NCBI GenBank assembly: GCA_017882375.1
Contig: JADGPP010000012.1
Coordinates: forward strand, 1 to 54,435
Direction of reading: 5' to 3'
Source of the DNA: Solirubrobacteraceae bacterium
Lineage (GTDB): Bacteria > Actinomycetota > Thermoleophilia > Solirubrobacterales > Solirubrobacteraceae
Length of the DNA stretch: 54,435 nt
Shown: positions 46,231 through 54,435 of the stretch, piece after piece
Layout: every line of letters starts with the position of its first letter
Numbering within the stretch: position 1 is the first letter of the stretch
Made by a program: the position numbers and the translations under genes
The notes under the pieces: generated by a model
Databases searched by the model: none
Seen by the model: the letters and a program-made list of their open reading frames with translations, nothing else
Told to the model about the DNA's origin: nothing

Positions 46231-48414
46231 TCACTTGACGAAGCGTTCCAGCGCGACGATCGGCGCTGGCCGCTGGTTGCCGAGTCCGTTGAGGATGCGC
46301 GTTGCTCCGACCACGTCGCCGCTGTCGTAGAAGTCGGTGAGGATCAGGTTGGGGATGTGGTGGCGTTCTGACTGGCATTGCCGTGCGCGGCGGAGAATAA
46401 AGCTGCGCTTGGTGAGCGGGAGGTTGGGGCTGCGCCGAGGTGGAAAGACGTCGGCCCAGTTGTTCATCATCAGCAGCGGGCTGCTCGGCACGCCGCGATA
46501 CAGCTTGCAGCTGAACTGCGACGGCTTGACCGCGCCCAGCGGAGTGTCCTGGATGAAGCCGAACCCGTACATGTCCCACGGGTAGCGACCGCTCACCGGC
46601 TCCTGAGTGAAGACGAGCACGTTGTGCTGGGAACGCACGAGCTCGCCGAGCGTCGGCATCTGCTGACCCTCGCGCAGCACGGCGAGGTGGGAGAACAGGC
46701 CCGCGCGCTTGAATTCCCGTTCGAGCGAGCGCTCGGATACGTAGTCCTCGTCGAACAGGATCAGCACCTGCCCGGGGTTGTCCTTGAGGAACCTGCTGAT
46801 CGTGGCGAGGAAGCTGACCATGCTGGTGGCTCCGAGCTCGCACAGCGTGTGACACAGCCACACCGACGGCTTGCCCTTGGGCGGTCCGAAGCCGACGGAG
46901 CCGCTGAGGCGCTGCAGCGCCGCGCGGGCTTCGCGGCTGAGCTTCTCCGACACGCGGTTGACGCGCTGGCCCTCGGCGGCGATGTCGGTGCGAATGCGAC
47001 CGGGCGCGTTGCCGACGGCGTAGTGGGTGGAGATCTTGAAGGCGCGGATGCCGTCGTCGAGCTGGCGCGCGATCGTGCGCGCCTGGTTGGCGATCAGCCA
47101 GCCGGGAGAGTCAGCGGCGGACATCGAGTTGTGCGTCCCTGCGAACACGACCTGGTCGATGCGCCGTGAGCACAGCTGGGCATAGCCGTTGCACGTCAGC
47201 TGCGCGAGCGCCGGAGGCCGTGAGGGGGAGGGGCCGCCGACCCCCAACGCGATGGCGACGCCGCCGATCAGGATGCCGAGGCTCACCGTGATCGCGGCGA
47301 GGCCGGCGCGGCTGGAGGCGAGCGACAGTCGCTCGTGCTCGGGTGCGACCCCGACCGCGGAGAGCAGCTCTCCCGTGCCGAAGTACGCGAGCAGCGCGCC
47401 GGCGCACACGACGACTATGTCGAGGACCAGCGTGGGCTCTGCGATCAGCAGCAGACCGAGCGCGATCGCCGCGCCGCCGATCAGCCCGCGGGCGCGGCGC
47501 GTGCGCGGCGGCCATGCCCGTGCGCGCAGGCGCCGCAGGCGAGCCACGGCCCCATACGGTCGCAGGACGTTCGCCGACGCTGCGGCCACGATCGTGCCGA
47601 TCGCGGCGAGGGCGAGCGCCGAGGCCGAGAGATCGCCGAGATAGGCGTCCCAGAGCGACCCGGCCGCAGCGCGCACGTCGGCGTTGCTCAGCTCTTCGGA
47701 TCCGAACAGGTTCGCGAGGACGCTGTGGCGCAGCAACGCCAGATCGACGAACACGGCGACGCCGGCGACGGCGAGCGCGACGGCGCAGCGGGTGATCGCC
47801 TGGCGCCGGCGCGGGGCCACCGCCACGGCGCCCGCGAGCAGCGCGAGCGCGAGCAGCGACAGGACGAGGCCGAGCGTGCGGATCTTGTCGGCGGCGCGCA
47901 GGGTGCGAACTGCGAAGCTCTGGCGTCGCAGGTCAAGCAGCCGCGCATCCACGCCGGGGGGGATCTTGCGCGCGACGTTCGGTGCGAGCGTCCGCACGGC
48001 GGAGATGACGACCGTGCCGGCGTCGGCGAGGCTGAAGGCGACGTTGCCGCCGCGATCGAACAGCAGGCGGTGCCCTTGATCGGCCGCGAGCCGGATCAGG
48101 GCGCGGAACTGCTGCGTGGCGACGACCGTGTCGACCACCGAGGTGATCACCGGCCGCGCGGCGATCAGGTCCGGGGAGCTCTTGTCGATGACCTGCACGA
48201 CGATCTCGCGCGACACCACGCGGCGCACCGGCTCTTGGCCGAGCGCGGCGACCGTGCGATCGGCGAAGGCGTGCGAGCTGAGCAGCTCCTGGCGAACGTA
48301 CAGACATGAACCACCGACGACCACCGCCGCGGCGGCGAGGATCGCCAGCGCGATGCTGGACGCCGAGCGCGCGCGTGACGATAAGCCGGCGTCTCGCATC
48401 AGTCGCCCGAGCAT
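46231..48414 (-). CDS. Polytopic membrane protein with C-terminal PI-PLC-like domain
   Basis: A 727-residue protein. Residues 1-425 contain about seven hydrophobic helices (one near 20-42, then clusters near 180-235, 260-290 and 320-415) with an extracytoplasmic loop of about 120 residues after the first. Residues about 430-727 form a TIM-barrel phosphodiesterase-like domain with FAGTHNSMS and the region around AFKISTHYA and WLCHTLCELGA, as in bacterial PI-PLC-X proteins. The domain lies after the last helix, probably outside the cell. Substrate unknown. Confidence 0.8.
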   Translation of the reverse strand: MLGRLMRDAGLSSRARSASSIALAILAAAAVVVGGSCLYVRQELLSSHAFADRTVAALGQEPVRRVVSREIVVQVIDKSSPDLIAARPVITSVVDTVVATQQFRALIRLAADQGHRLLFDRGGNVAFSLADAGTVVISAVRTLAPNVARKIPPGVDARLLDLRRQSFAVRTLRAADKIRTLGLVLSLLALALLAGAVAVAPRRRQAITRCAVALAVAGVAVFVDLALLRHSVLANLFGSEELSNADVRAAAGSLWDAYLGDLSASALALAAIGTIVAAASANVLRPYGAVARLRRLRARAWPPRTRRARGLIGGAAIALGLLLIAEPTLVLDIVVVCAGALLAYFGTGELLSAVGVAPEHERLSLASSRAGLAAITVSLGILIGGVAIALGVGGPSPSRPPALAQLTCNGYAQLCSRRIDQVVFAGTHNSMSAADSPGWLIANQARTIARQLDDGIRAFKISTHYAVGNAPGRIRTDIAAEGQRVNRVSEKLSREARAALQRLSGSVGFGPPKGKPSVWLCHTLCELGATSMVSFLATISRFLKDNPGQVLILFDEDYVSERSLEREFKRAGLFSHLAVLREGQQMPTLGELVRSQHNVLVFTQEPVSGRYPWDMYGFGFIQDTPLGAVKPSQFSCKLYRGVPSSPLLMMNNWADVFPPRRSPNLPLTKRSFILRRARQCQSERHHIPNLILTDFYDSGDVVGATRILNGLGNQRPAPIVALERFVK

Positions 48415-48420
48415 GAGTTG

Positions 48421-48555
48421 CGGGGCATCGCCTGGGGCTCGCTGATCGTGTGGAGCGACATCCCGCGGAAAGCATCACATGCCGGGGCGCTGGCCGCGAT
48501 CATCCCGTTCGCGTGGCGCTTTCGCCAGGTGTTCCTGGACGCCTATGGGGGCTAG
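48421..48555 (+). pseudogene. 3' fragment of an unidentified gene
   Basis: The plus-strand frame reads RGIAWGSLIVWSDIPRKA, then HAGALAAIIPFAWRFRQVFL and ends DAYGG-stop. It looks like folded-protein sequence (Trp-rich amphipathic helices) but has no start codon; stops lie just upstream within the PI-PLC gene. It is probably the surviving 3' end of a gene cut off by rearrangement. I cannot name the family. The rest of the gap to 48628 shows nothing else. Confidence 0.35.
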
Positions 48556-48628
48556 CGCCCAACCGCCGGTGACGCGCGAGGTGTACGGTGCGGCCTGACA
48601 GGGGTTGAAAACGAATCGGGGGTAGCGA

Positions 48629-48931
48629 ATGCCTGAGGCATTGATTCTGGAGTTCGACGGGGTGGACGACGAGCAGTACAGGGCGGTCAACGAGCGCTTG
48701 GGCATCGACCCGGTGAGCGGTCGGGGGGACTGGCCCGACGGCATGGTCTCTCACACCGGTGCCGCCAAGTCCGGAGGCTTGGTCGTCTTCGAGGTCTGGG
48801 ACTCCAAGGACGCGCAGGAACGGTTCATGAACGAGCGCCTCGGCAAGGCTCTGCAGGAGGGCGGCGTGACTTCGCCTCCCACGCGGGTCGAGTGGCTGGC
48901 GGTCGCTGGGTACAGCACGCCGGGGGGCTGA
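48629..48931 (+). CDS. Antibiotic-biosynthesis-monooxygenase-like dimeric alpha/beta-barrel protein
   Basis: A 100-residue protein with a ferredoxin-like alpha+beta layout: LILEFDGVDDEQYRAVNERL, then GGLVVFEVWDSKDAQERFMN, then VEWLAVAGY. These match small ABM/EthD-type proteins that form dimeric barrels. GGGGG lies seven bases before ATG 48629. The natural activity is unknown; many relatives have no enzymatic role. It stands alone between gene remnants. Confidence 0.7.
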   Translation: MPEALILEFDGVDDEQYRAVNERLGIDPVSGRGDWPDGMVSHTGAAKSGGLVVFEVWDSKDAQERFMNERLGKALQEGGVTSPPTRVEWLAVAGYSTPGG

Positions 48932-48958
48932 GAGCGAAGGAGCGAAGGAGCGATCCTA

Positions 48959-49697
48959 TTCGGCGATTCCCCGAACGAGTGCTCAGGCTTTGCCAGCGTC
49001 GGCACGGCCGTTGCCAACATCGTGTTCGGGCCCTCCCTATGCCCATTCTCGGGACCCGCGCCCCTGAGGCCGACCCGAAGCTCGGCGCGCTGTCAGCCAA
49101 CTTAGGCCTCGGCGCGACGCTCCCGCCGCTGCGCGGCAGCGCGGCGGCGAACGCCGGCGGTTCTTCGTGCCCGGCGTCGTTGACGGCGACCGTCGCCGAC
49201 TCGGGCTCAGAACCGCTGAGCGGCGTGATTCTCACAGTCCCGGTGCCCTCCGGGGCGAGCTTCGTGTCGGCTCCGGCGGGGTGCAATGCTGCGTTCTCCG
49301 GCACAACGACGGTCACTTGCCAGCTCGGATCGATCGCCCCCGGGCAGTCCATACCGATCTCGATCGTGGTGCGCCCTGAACGGACCGGGGTTGCCCTGCG
49401 AGTGCAAATGGCGGTTGCCACGACGCTCTCGCCATCTACTCCAGCAGCGGTGTGTTGCCGGCCGCGCTCGCCCGCAAGCTCACCAAGGCGACTGTGCTTA
49501 CGATCGCGCACGCAGCCATCAAAGCCGGCAGGACGGTGAGCGTGCGTTTACGCCTCAACACGGCCGGTCGCAGACTTGCCAAAGCACACAAGAGCTTTCA
49601 TGTCCGACTGCTGTTGAGCGCCCACGACGCCTCCAACAAGATCAGCTCACACTCCTACGCCGTCACCCTGAAGCGCGCGTCCAAGCACCGTCGCTGA
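48959..49697 (+). pseudogene. Decayed beta-helix/DUF11 surface protein, at least two frameshifts
   Basis: Three consecutive pieces lie in three different frames. Frame A (from 48959) reads FGDSPNECSGFASVG and NIVFGPSLC. Frame B (to about 49440) reads DPKLGALSANLGLGATLPPL, typical of the end of right-handed beta-helix (CSLREA-type) proteins, followed by a DUF11 domain (GSEPLSGVILTVPVP, CQLGSIAPGQSI). Frame C (49452-49697) reads LTKATVLTIAHAAIKAGRTV and VRLLLSAHDAS, a usual C-terminal domain of such proteins. The parts make sense together only as one broken secreted protein whose 5' end is missing. Sequencing error is a less likely alternative. Confidence 0.6.
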
Positions 49698-49757
49698 GCA
49701 CCGCCGACGAATTCACGTACTTCTGACGTCATGCGTTGACGACTGGTAGGCAGGTTC

Positions 49758-51749
49758 TCAGCGACTTCCGCTGAGTACGACCGTTTGGCTCGAGCGCCGG
49801 GCGGCGCCGTCGGTTCCGGGCGTCGCAAGCGAAAGGATCGCCGGGATGCTTTGTCTGCGGCGCAGGTAGTGGATCGCGCGGGGGTTGAGGTACAGCGTGA
49901 GGTCGCGCGTGACGCCGGCGAGCTGCAGATAGGGACGTGAGGCGAGCTGCCTCGGCGCACCTCGGCGGGGGGTCCGTAGGGTGAGCGTTGCGGTTCCGCG
50001 ACAGAGGGTTCCAGCGGTGCCACGGCACTGCGCGGTGATCGTGACTCCGTCCCCCAGCGCTCGAGGTGCCGGGTGCGGCGCAGCGAGAAGTCCGGTTGCC
50101 CGAGCGCCGGGCGGCGCTCCGAGCGCCAGCGCCAGCGCATCCCCGGGGACGTTGTTGAACACGTCGGAGCCGATCCTGCCCGAGAGGGGGTCGGCTGCAT
50201 TTCCGGTGTGCGGGAGCCCGAAGACGTCCTGGATCGTGCGCAGCAGGCTGAAGTGGTTGTAGTGGACCGTCGTGACCGTGCCCGGCTTGATGAACGGCGA
50301 GAGCAGCAGCGCCCCGGAGTCGCCTCCGCCAGGCTGCATCGAGAGCGCCTGATGGGGGTGGCTGAACAGCAGCTTCAGAGCGGCGAGGATGTTGGCGAAC
50401 GTGTCAGGTCCGCCGAGCAGGAGTCGGTTGGTGCCGGGGGTCACGTTGATCGTGCCGAACAGCGGGATGTGCACTTGGCCTGCGACTCCGGGCCTGCCGC
50501 TGGCGCCGGGTTGGTTTGGCTCGTTGCAGCACGCGCGGTTGTCGACGTACGGGCTGTCGTTGTAGAAGTTCGCCTCGTCCCAGACGATCGCGATCAACCC
50601 ATCCTTCCGATACGCCGGTGAGGCGGTGATCCGGGGGATCAGCCTGCTGAGGAACCAGGAGGCCTGTGCGTCGCAGTACTCCGACGCCGGCTGGGCTCCG
50701 TCGCAGACGGCGGCGCTGTCGAAGAACGAAGCGCTCCCGCGATCGGCGTAGAAGTTCGGGCAGTTGTCGTGACCCTGGTCGCAGAGGTTCATTCCGATCC
50801 AGCTCAGGTTCGGCGTGGTCGCGACGTTGCTCAGATCGCTGATCAACGGTTCGAACGTGTTGCGGTCTAGCGGGACGTCGTCGGCGTTGCAGACCGTCGG
50901 ATGGTCGATCCAGTTGTGGAAGTAGACGAACGGGTTGTTCCCGGTCTCATAGCCGGCGCCGCCGCCCGCGTCGCCTTCGTCGTAGGCGCCGAGCGGCGGA
51001 TGCGTGCACGGGGCGGGCATGTCCTCCTGGTAGGCCTTCACGGTCAGCGCCGGCGAGGCGCCGCGAAGCTGGGTCCCGATGTCCGGGACCGAAGCGGGGT
51101 AGACGCACCCCTGCCCGACCGCGACGCCATTGTCGGTGGTGCGCTGCGCGGCGAAAGGCGTGAAGTAGAGGCAGTCGAGCAGGTTGCCCGTGCAGAACGT
51201 CAGGCCGATCTTCGGGAGCCCCGTCTTTGGACAAGCGCTGGCGCTGAAAAAGCCGAAGCTCGGCGGCTGACCGCTCAGCAGCGCCGTGTAGTTGGCGTTG
51301 CTCGGGTGAGCGACCCCGTAGTAGTCGTCGAGCAGCGCACCCTGCGACGGCAGCGTGCTCGACAGATAGGTCATCGAGGCAGGCGACCCCGGCTTTGGAT
51401 TGAACGCCTTGGCAGGGGCTCCGAAGTTCTCGGCGAAGCTGTGGTTCTCGAGCATGATCACCCAGACATGCCCGACCGGAGGTGCACCGTTCGCCGGCGC
51501 GCCAAGCGACGTGCCGCCAGCCGCCGTCGCCGACGCCGGCAGGATGGCAAGCGCGGCGAGCGCGACGACCAGGGTGCACGTGCCTGATCGCCTCAGGATG
51601 AGCCTCCGGTCAGAAACTGCTCGACGTGTCGCTGCGCCACGATTGGGCGCGGACTCTACCGGGGCGGACTCGACTTGCGAGAGATGCTCGCCGGTACGGC
51701 TGGCGGTGGCACGAACGTGCGTGCGCGTGCGCCGGCGCTCGCGCTGCAC
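49758..51749 (-). CDS. Secreted phosphoesterase (acid phosphatase/phospholipase C AcpA-like)
   Basis: Up to 663 residues. After a signal-like segment (SGTCTLVVALAALAILPASA) the mature protein begins near residue 80. VWVIMLENHSFAENFGAP opens the phosphoesterase family (PF04185), HPSNANYTALLSG holds the probable nucleophile region, and IVWDEANFY, SPFIKPGTV and HYNHFSLLRTIQDVFG are further metal or family motifs. A C-terminal domain of about 110 residues follows (TLTLRTPRRGA). The GTG at 51749 makes an unusually long N terminus; the true start is probably nearer 51600 but no good start codon with a ribosome site is visible. Confidence 0.8.
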   Translation of the reverse strand: MQRERRRTRTHVRATASRTGEHLSQVESAPVESAPNRGAATRRAVSDRRLILRRSGTCTLVVALAALAILPASATAAGGTSLGAPANGAPPVGHVWVIMLENHSFAENFGAPAKAFNPKPGSPASMTYLSSTLPSQGALLDDYYGVAHPSNANYTALLSGQPPSFGFFSASACPKTGLPKIGLTFCTGNLLDCLYFTPFAAQRTTDNGVAVGQGCVYPASVPDIGTQLRGASPALTVKAYQEDMPAPCTHPPLGAYDEGDAGGGAGYETGNNPFVYFHNWIDHPTVCNADDVPLDRNTFEPLISDLSNVATTPNLSWIGMNLCDQGHDNCPNFYADRGSASFFDSAAVCDGAQPASEYCDAQASWFLSRLIPRITASPAYRKDGLIAIVWDEANFYNDSPYVDNRACCNEPNQPGASGRPGVAGQVHIPLFGTINVTPGTNRLLLGGPDTFANILAALKLLFSHPHQALSMQPGGGDSGALLLSPFIKPGTVTTVHYNHFSLLRTIQDVFGLPHTGNAADPLSGRIGSDVFNNVPGDALALALGAPPGARATGLLAAPHPAPRALGDGVTITAQCRGTAGTLCRGTATLTLRTPRRGAPRQLASRPYLQLAGVTRDLTLYLNPRAIHYLRRRQSIPAILSLATPGTDGAARRSSQTVVLSGSR

Positions 51750-51884
51750 GTGGAGGACGTGGGCGGAACTGCGGAGCGCCCCCGCGTGGGCGGGGGCGCT
51801 CGCTCCATCTCAGAGTTCGGCTGTGAGGCCTGGTCAACCGCGATAGCGACGGTGACGGGTTTCGCAATCCCGACCCGGCGATGA

Positions 51885-52253
51885 TCACCGGGCGATCGCG
51901 CTCAAGCTCGTCCCGACTCGCGGCAGGCTGCCGGAGACGGGCGGGGCCTTCGGCGGGTGCTTGACGGCTGGAAACCAGCACTGGGCTTCTGTGCCCATCT
52001 CGAAATAGATCTGTGCAATGCCCAACGATGCTTCGGCGCTCGCTTTGTCGCCTTCCCTTTCGTATTTTTCGGCGGCCTGTGCCTCTTTGGTGAAGAGTTC
52101 CGCGAGCGTCGCACACTCTTCCTCATGGGAGATCGTCTTGTGAGTCGGGGTGTTCTTCTGGGCCTGCGAGACGGCGGGGGCGACCGTCGCGGCCGCGAAG
52201 CTGACCGATGCGACGAGAGCGAGGATGGTTGTGTGGATCTTGGTGCTGAGCAT
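51885..52253 (-). CDS. Small secreted protein of unknown family
   Basis: A 122-residue protein with a signal peptide (about 1-31: TILALVASVSFAAATVAPA, cut after an Ala). The mature part is helical and acidic (EEECATLAELFTKEAQAAEK) with two Cys residues, near 48 and 93, that could form a disulfide. GAGGCACGCGAA precedes the ATG. No family recognised. Confidence 0.65.
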   Translation of the reverse strand: MLSTKIHTTILALVASVSFAAATVAPAVSQAQKNTPTHKTISHEEECATLAELFTKEAQAAEKYEREGDKASAEASLGIAQIYFEMGTEAQCWFPAVKHPPKAPPVSGSLPRVGTSLSAIAR

Positions 52254-52559
52254 TTCGCGTGCCTCCTGCGAGCGGAATTGGTTTGTGTGACTATCCTCGT
52301 CGTCGATCGAGCCGCTGGAAAGACACCCTAGGGGTGGAGTTGGCTTACCTGCTGCTGCACGCCGGTGGTCACGGCGAACGGCACCGGTCAGCTGGAGGGC
52401 ACTACCCTCGTCGTTGGGCGATGAAGGGCGGGGCGGCCGCCCCGCTCTCGGTTCGAGGGCCTACAAGGCAGTGCTGAGCACAGCTCGAGGCATCGGCTCG
52501 CGCAGTCCGCGCATTTGCCCGCGCTAGGTTGCCGACGGTTCGGGCGCTCGCCTAGCCGC
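52254..52559. other. Non-coding gap, 306 bp
   Basis: No supported gene in either direction. It should contain the promoter of the small secreted protein gene. The run CTAGCCGCCTAGCCGCC at 52553 upstream of the next gene's stop is a short direct repeat. Nothing else is recognised. Confidence 0.5.
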
Positions 52560-53021
52560 CTAGCCGCCGAGCACCTGAACGACCTGCTTTGCATGTTTCT
52601 TGGAGGGCCGTGGAACCTCCAACTGCCAACTGTCACCGCTGGCGAACGTGATCGTCAGCGGGGGCGAGTAGATACCGCCGCCACCGAGCTCAGCCGACGC
52701 CACCTCGCTGCGGGGGATGCGCGCGATCATCTCGCCCAGGTGCACGGTCAGCGACCCCGCATTGGCGTCTATCAGCGCAACCTCGTCCTCAGTGACCGCG
52801 AGATAGGCGAGCCGGCCGAACTTCGGCGTCTCCGAGCCTGCCGCAATCTGCTGCTGCTTGTGCTCCGCCTTCATCCCGGCCGCGGCGCTGATCCCGGCGC
52901 CGACAACACCTGCGTACATGCCGGAGAAGTTCGCCGCCTTGCTCTTACCGGCTCCCCTCGGATTGACCTTGACGCCGGCGAGCTGCGGCGAGCTGAGCAT
53001 CGACGAAGCATCAAGCGCCAT
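52560..53021 (-). CDS. PH-like beta-barrel protein of unknown function
   Basis: A 153-residue protein. Residues 1-65 are Ala/Gly/Ser-rich with a possible weak hydrophobic stretch (SGMYAGVVGAGISAAAG). Residues 75-150 form alternating strands ending in a helix (YLAVTEDEVALIDAN, GEMIARIPRSEVASAEL, LTITFASGDSWQLEVP, KKHAKQVVQVL), the usual layout of bacterial PH-like domains. AGGAGG precedes ATG 53021. No partner is evident. Confidence 0.68.
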   Translation of the reverse strand: MALDASSMLSSPQLAGVKVNPRGAGKSKAANFSGMYAGVVGAGISAAAGMKAEHKQQQIAAGSETPKFGRLAYLAVTEDEVALIDANAGSLTVHLGEMIARIPRSEVASAELGGGGIYSPPLTITFASGDSWQLEVPRPSKKHAKQVVQVLGG

Positions 53022-53254
53022 CACGGCCTCCTGCGCAGCCCTCAAGTCGAGATGGCATGGATGCCCTCCTCTCGTCGACCCGCATTTGCGGCGACACTAA
53101 CCGCTCCTGGGGCGGAAATCCACCCGGGCAGGGCCATGCAGCTCGGCGACTCGTCCCTCGTGGTCGAGCCGCCGGTGCCTCGGGGCCGACGGTGAGCGCT
53201 CTCGCCAGCTCCGGGGCGCTCGGTCGTTTGTGGCGGTCAAACGGCAGCCGTCGG

Positions 53255-53959
53255 CTAACGCAGCGTCGCGGTGTGGAGGACGCCCGCGTGCATCCACGTG
53301 GCCGTCTGGCCCACCACCGTGAGCTTCGAGATCGACCCCGCCGAGTCGCTCGGGGTTTCGCAATCGAGCGTGTGTCTCTTCACACCAGGTTCGACCGCGA
53401 TCAGGGCGTCGTCCGGTCGGCGTTCGCCGTCCTTGAGCGTGCGTTCGCCGGGACACGGCGTGCCGTCCGCCTGCAGGTACACCAGCGCCCCGTCCGCCGC
53501 GACTCCGACGTCTTCGACGAAGCTGCTGAAGCTTTCCGTTTCGCTCGGTTCGACTTCGCGCGCCACCCGACCCGTGCGGGCGTTGACGGACACGACCCGC
53601 GAGAGACTGAACCCCGGGTCGCCGGTCTGCTGGGTGGCGAATGCGACATAGTGCCCGTCGATCCGAACGTGCGTCGCAAGCGTCGCCGCCTGGTTGGGAA
53701 TCGATTCGCCGAGCCGGCCGAGGGTCGTGCGGAGCCTCGTAGGGAGCCAGCAGCTGTAGAACTTGCCGCGACGGGCGAACACGCGCACGTGATGCGACCT
53801 CGCGATCGTGCGTCCGCCGCCCGGCGAACACGGGACCGTGGGCGAGGTGCGCGGAGCGGCATTCGCCGAGGCTGTCCCAACGACGGTGAGCGCCAGCGCA
53901 CAGGCCAGCGCACGCCCGAGGCCGGATACGCAGTTGAGCTGCCCGCACCGCCAGCGCAT
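53255..53959 (-). CDS. Secreted protein, possible beta-propeller fragment
   Basis: A 234-residue protein with a signal peptide (about 10-35: LGRALACALALTVVGTASANA). The rest alternates strands and turns (HVRIDGHYVAFATQQTGD, VVSVNARTGRVAREVEPS, ISKLTVVGQTATWMHAG), like the blades of a TolB/WD-type propeller, though only three or four blades fit. Several Cys residues suggest disulfides. The family was not recognised. The 233 bases before 53255 hold no gene that I can support. Confidence 0.65.
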   Translation of the reverse strand: MRWRCGQLNCVSGLGRALACALALTVVGTASANAAPRTSPTVPCSPGGGRTIARSHHVRVFARRGKFYSCWLPTRLRTTLGRLGESIPNQAATLATHVRIDGHYVAFATQQTGDPGFSLSRVVSVNARTGRVAREVEPSETESFSSFVEDVGVAADGALVYLQADGTPCPGERTLKDGERRPDDALIAVEPGVKRHTLDCETPSDSAGSISKLTVVGQTATWMHAGVLHTATLR

Positions 53960-54102
53960 GGCCGAACATTATGCGATCAGATGGGATCTGCTCAACGCGT
54001 CGATGCCTCGCCGCGATTCGAGGGGGCTTCCTCGTCGGCGGGTTAGGATGCGCCGATGGCAGGCGAGCTGATCCGGGTCGGCGATATTCTCCCGGAGAGG
54101 CG

Positions 54103-54357
54103 GTGAGCGAGCGGGGGCGGTACCCCGCGGGCGTTCCGTGCTGGGTGGACACGGCGCAGCCTGATTCAAAGGCAGCGTTGGACTTCTACGGATCGATCCT
54201 CGGGTGGGAGTTCGCCGGGCCGGGGCCGATGCCAGGCGGCATTCCGGGCCAGTACTTCGTTGCGCAGGTCAATGGCCGGGACGTTGCGGGGATCGGCTCG
54301 CTTCCCGATCTCGGAGGAGCGGCGTCGTGGAACACCTACTACTCCGGTCTAGTAAAT
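54103..54357 (+). pseudogene. VOC (glyoxalase) family gene, 3' end lost
   Basis: A GTG at 54103 with GGAGAGG upstream opens a VOC domain: GVPCWVDTAQPDSKAALDFY, GSILGWEF, GQYFVAQVNGRDVAGIG and SWNTYYS. The family would continue for at least 60 residues, usually 200 with a second VOC domain. Here homology stops near 54345 and the frame runs into AT-richer DNA, ending at a TAG at 54352 in one frame or at 54390 in the VOC frame with an unrelated tail. An insertion has probably truncated the gene. Confidence 0.7.
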
Positions 54358-54377
54358 AGCCGTCAAGTTAGACGGCT
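54358..54377. terminator. Perfect 7-bp hairpin at insertion boundary
   Basis: AGCCGTC (54358-54364) and GACGGCT (54371-54377) pair perfectly around AAGTTA. The loop contains the stop codon of the minus-strand frame entering from the right. It may be a terminator or the terminal structure of an inserted element. Confidence 0.5.
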
Positions 54378-54435
54378 TTGGCGTAGCTGACTTGTTTCTC
54401 CTCGAAGTAGCGGGCGACGATCCGGGGGGTGCGTT
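54368..54435 (-). CDS. C-terminal end of a gene entering from the right, possibly transposase
   Basis: The minus-strand frame reads RTPRIVARYFEEKQVSYAKAV then TAA at 54370-54368. It runs off the window, so only about 22 residues are visible. The lower GC content, the broken VOC gene and the adjacent hairpin suggest a mobile element, but 22 residues cannot identify a transposase family. Confidence 0.35.
   Translation of the reverse strand, partial: RTPRIVARYFEEKQVSYAKAV

Overview
The window is high-GC DNA, densely packed with short spacers and many 1-17 bp gene overlaps, as expected of an actinobacterium. The gene content (TreT, group 3b hydrogenase, DUF5335/DUF2267/DUF779/DUF1918 proteins, a beta-helix/DUF11 relic) suggests a deep-branching lineage such as Thermoleophilia/Solirubrobacterales. 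That placement is inference; there is no rRNA here to confirm it. I see no rRNA, tRNA or CRISPR array.

Region 1 (about 0.3-4.7 kb, minus strand) is a probable operon: an SRPBCC protein, an ABC ATPase, an ABC-2 permease and trehalose synthase TreT. A 53-bp tandem repeat lies at the left edge.

Region 2 (about 4.9-36 kb) is the core of the window and reads as a dormancy island like the mycobacterial DosR regulon. It holds three tandem-domain universal stress proteins, two P-type ATPases, an erythromycin-esterase-like protein next to a phosphoribosyltransferase-hydrolase fusion, an IMPase-like phosphatase, two atypical PfkB kinases, DUF5335 and DUF2267 proteins, a CBS protein, Hsp20 with a new overlapping coiled-coil gene, an APH/P-loop kinase, an ExaC-type aldehyde dehydrogenase, a complete group 3b NiFe hydrogenase operon with its maturation protease, pgk-gpmI, DUF779, a NarL/DosR-type response regulator and a double-GAF histidine kinase. 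The kinase keeps the His and Tyr that in DosS/DosT sit on the two faces of the heme, and has Gly at the position that separates DosT (Gly) from DosS (Glu). A short motif, GCACGGANGC or close variants, recurs upstream of several of these genes, often with a TAGNNT-like -10 further down. It is a candidate operator of the system.

Region 3 (about 36-45 kb) has two small genes (DUF1918 and a zinc-ribbon protein), a GNAT acetyltransferase/deacetylase pair, and a six-gene electron-transfer operon: cytochrome-b-like protein, Pro-rich anchored protein, ApbE flavin transferase, ferric-reductase-like protein, NuoF-like flavoprotein and 3Fe-4S ferredoxin. This operon diverges from an OmpR/HisKA two-component system.

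Region 4 (about 45-54.4 kb) is accessory: a membrane protein with two ExxE motifs resembling FTR1 permeases, a PI-PLC-like membrane protein, gene remnants, a secreted phosphoesterase and small secreted or unknown proteins. At the right edge a VOC gene is cut off by lower-GC DNA that carries the tail of another reading frame, probably a mobile element.

Taken together the window looks like an anaerobiosis/energy-limitation module: O2/redox sensing (kinase and regulator), reductant handling (hydrogenase, ALDH, flavin/heme electron transfer), protein protection (Hsp20, USPs) and low-flux sugar-phosphate chemistry (PfkB, IMPase, pgk, gpmI, TreT).
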